Of a stretch of 64,000 nt of DNA, positions 63,219 through 64,000 are shown one piece after another. The DNA comes from Qipengyuania sp. (GTDB lineage: Bacteria > Pseudomonadota > Alphaproteobacteria > Sphingomonadales > Sphingomonadaceae). How positions within the stretch are numbered: the stretch's first letter is position 1; every line of letters starts with the position of its first letter. The DNA lies in the NCBI GenBank assembly GCA_019745075.1, contig JAIETR010000043.1, positions 1 to 64,000 on the forward strand, given 5' to 3'. Under the pieces are notes generated by a model, which had not been told where the DNA came from, searched no databases, and was given only the letters and a program-made list of their open reading frames with translations. A program made the translations under genes and the position numbers.

Positions 63219-63863
63219 TTGCCGATCGATCAATCCGTCGCCGCGCTTCGCCGCACCACTCTCGGCGAGCGCCTAGGTCGCCTGTTCGGGCAATGGGGCG
63301 TCTTCTTCCGCGGTTTCGTCGAGGAGCCGCGCATGGTCGGCTCGATCATTCCGTCCTCGCGCTTCACTGTCGATAAGATGCTCGCGCCCGTCGACTGGCA
63401 TGCTTGCGACCTGTTCGTCGAATATGGCCCCGGCGTGGGCACGTTCTGCCGCCCGGTGCTCGACCGGCTGCGGCGCGACGGCGCGCTGATCGTGATCGAC
63501 ACCAACCCGCTCTATATCGACTATCTCAAGCACATGATCGGCGACAGCCGCTTCCACGCCGTGCTCGGCTCGGCCGAGGATGTGGAGGCGATCGTCCGGG
63601 CGCACGGCTTCGAGCACGCCGATTACGTGCTGTCCGGCCTGCCGTTCTCGACTCTGCCGCCGGGCGCGGGCCCTGCCATCGCGGCGGCGACCCACCGCGT
63701 CCTGAAACCGGGGGGCGCGTTCCTGGTCTACCAGTTCTCGGCCCGCGCGCGCGATTACATGGCGCGCCATTTCCGGCACATCGACAGCGGTTTCGAGCTG
63801 CTCAACGTCCTCCCCTGCCGGTTGTTCTGGGGCTGGAAAGCCGACGAAGACGCCGCAGCCTGA
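63219..63863 (+). CDS. Phospholipid N-methyltransferase-like SAM-dependent methyltransferase
   Basis: About 214 aa from a TTG chosen as start. FFRGFVEEPRMVGSIIPSS followed by VEYGPGVGTFCRPVLDRL (SAM site), VIDTNPLYIDYL and SGLPFSTLPPG resembles PmtA-like phosphatidylethanolamine N-methyltransferases and rRNA adenine dimethylase-like proteins. The longer frame starts inside the arm of the structured element. A membrane lipid role (phosphatidylcholine synthesis) is inferred. Confidence 0.82.
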   Translation: MPIDQSVAALRRTTLGERLGRLFGQWGVFFRGFVEEPRMVGSIIPSSRFTVDKMLAPVDWHACDLFVEYGPGVGTFCRPVLDRLRRDGALIVIDTNPLYIDYLKHMIGDSRFHAVLGSAEDVEAIVRAHGFEHADYVLSGLPFSTLPPGAGPAIAAATHRVLKPGGAFLVYQFSARARDYMARHFRHIDSGFELLNVLPCRLFWGWKADEDAAA

Positions 63864-64000
63864 CGGCAAGACCGGCAATGGCGTTCGACCATCGCGTACC
63901 GGACCGCGTGGCCTGCGGGGCGCCCGCCGGGGAAGCCGGGACGGGCGATTGCGGTGCGCGGCGACAGCCCTTATCGCGGGGTAATGCGGCGCGTCTCCGG
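63864..64000. other. Window end, no gene assigned
   Basis: 137 GC-rich bases after the methyltransferase stop. No repeat, RNA or coding frame could be supported; a gene may start just beyond the window. Confidence 0.5.

Overview
The window is GC-rich chromosomal DNA from an alphaproteobacterium, most likely a member of the Sphingomonadales. Pointers are the alphaproteobacterial type of initiator tRNA, rpmJ and rpmH proteins, a Sphingomonas-type PEP-CTERM protein, a CC_3452-like small secreted protein, and many palindromic repeats with cores such as CCCTGAGCTTGTCGAAGGG and GTCACCCCGG. No phage, plasmid, insertion sequence or CRISPR array is visible. The content is core metabolism plus a chemotaxis operon.

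Layout. 1-980: 3' end of a 23S rRNA gene, 5S rRNA, a large palindrome and tRNA-fMet with its terminator. 966-4643 (minus): sulfate activation (cysD, cysNC, cysQ). 4750-8051 (minus): a D-glutamate catabolic set (dgcA, dgcN, LysR regulator) with a possible coupled lipoprotein. 8187-11723: molybdenum cofactor and formate dehydrogenase maturation (mobA, fdhD on minus; moaA on plus), then aroC. 11769-14874: a Mn2+ riboswitch ahead of a TMEM165/GDT1-type exporter, then katG. 14908-17355 (minus): Smr-domain protein, mltA, Tim44-like protein. 17615-23058 (plus): secB, murJ, trpS, cdd, ldcA, a small protein. 23130-32090: TonB-like protein, M14 peptidase, DUF4136 lipoprotein, galE, rpmJ, HAD hydrolase, CC_3452-like protein, HxlR regulator, two unknown proteins, comM. 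32350-35877: the conserved rpmH-rnpA-yidD-yidC-engB cluster. 35950-46149: mixed metabolism (PEP-CTERM protein, VOC protein, GST, a frameshifted S1/P1 nuclease, cupin, dapE, DAACS transporter, nth, dapB, sirtuin, ThiF/MoeB, CitE-like lyase). 46227-49565: a large secreted beta-propeller/amidohydrolase. 49576-59638 (minus): cheA-cheW-cheY-cheB-cheR, a GGDEF-EAL protein and two chemoreceptors. 59780-63863: class II aldolase, an orphan 2Fe-2S subunit, arsC, an MFS transporter and a phospholipid N-methyltransferase-like protein.

The most unusual content lies between and inside genes. At least thirteen palindromic or nested-palindromic elements occur. Two of them (44176-44443 and 62856-63128) look like copies of one roughly 270-nt element in which five helices are kept by compensatory changes while several unpaired or loop segments are conserved in sequence, and a crossing helix is possible. 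This pattern suggests a structured RNA (or DNA fold) rather than a simple repeat, and I do not recognise it as a named family. Other elements have been captured by genes: inside the Smr-domain protein and chorismate synthase in frame, as the C-terminus of endonuclease III and the sirtuin, and as the ribosome binding site of cysNC. The two neighbouring chemoreceptor genes share about 750 apparently identical bases, a mark of recent gene conversion or duplication.
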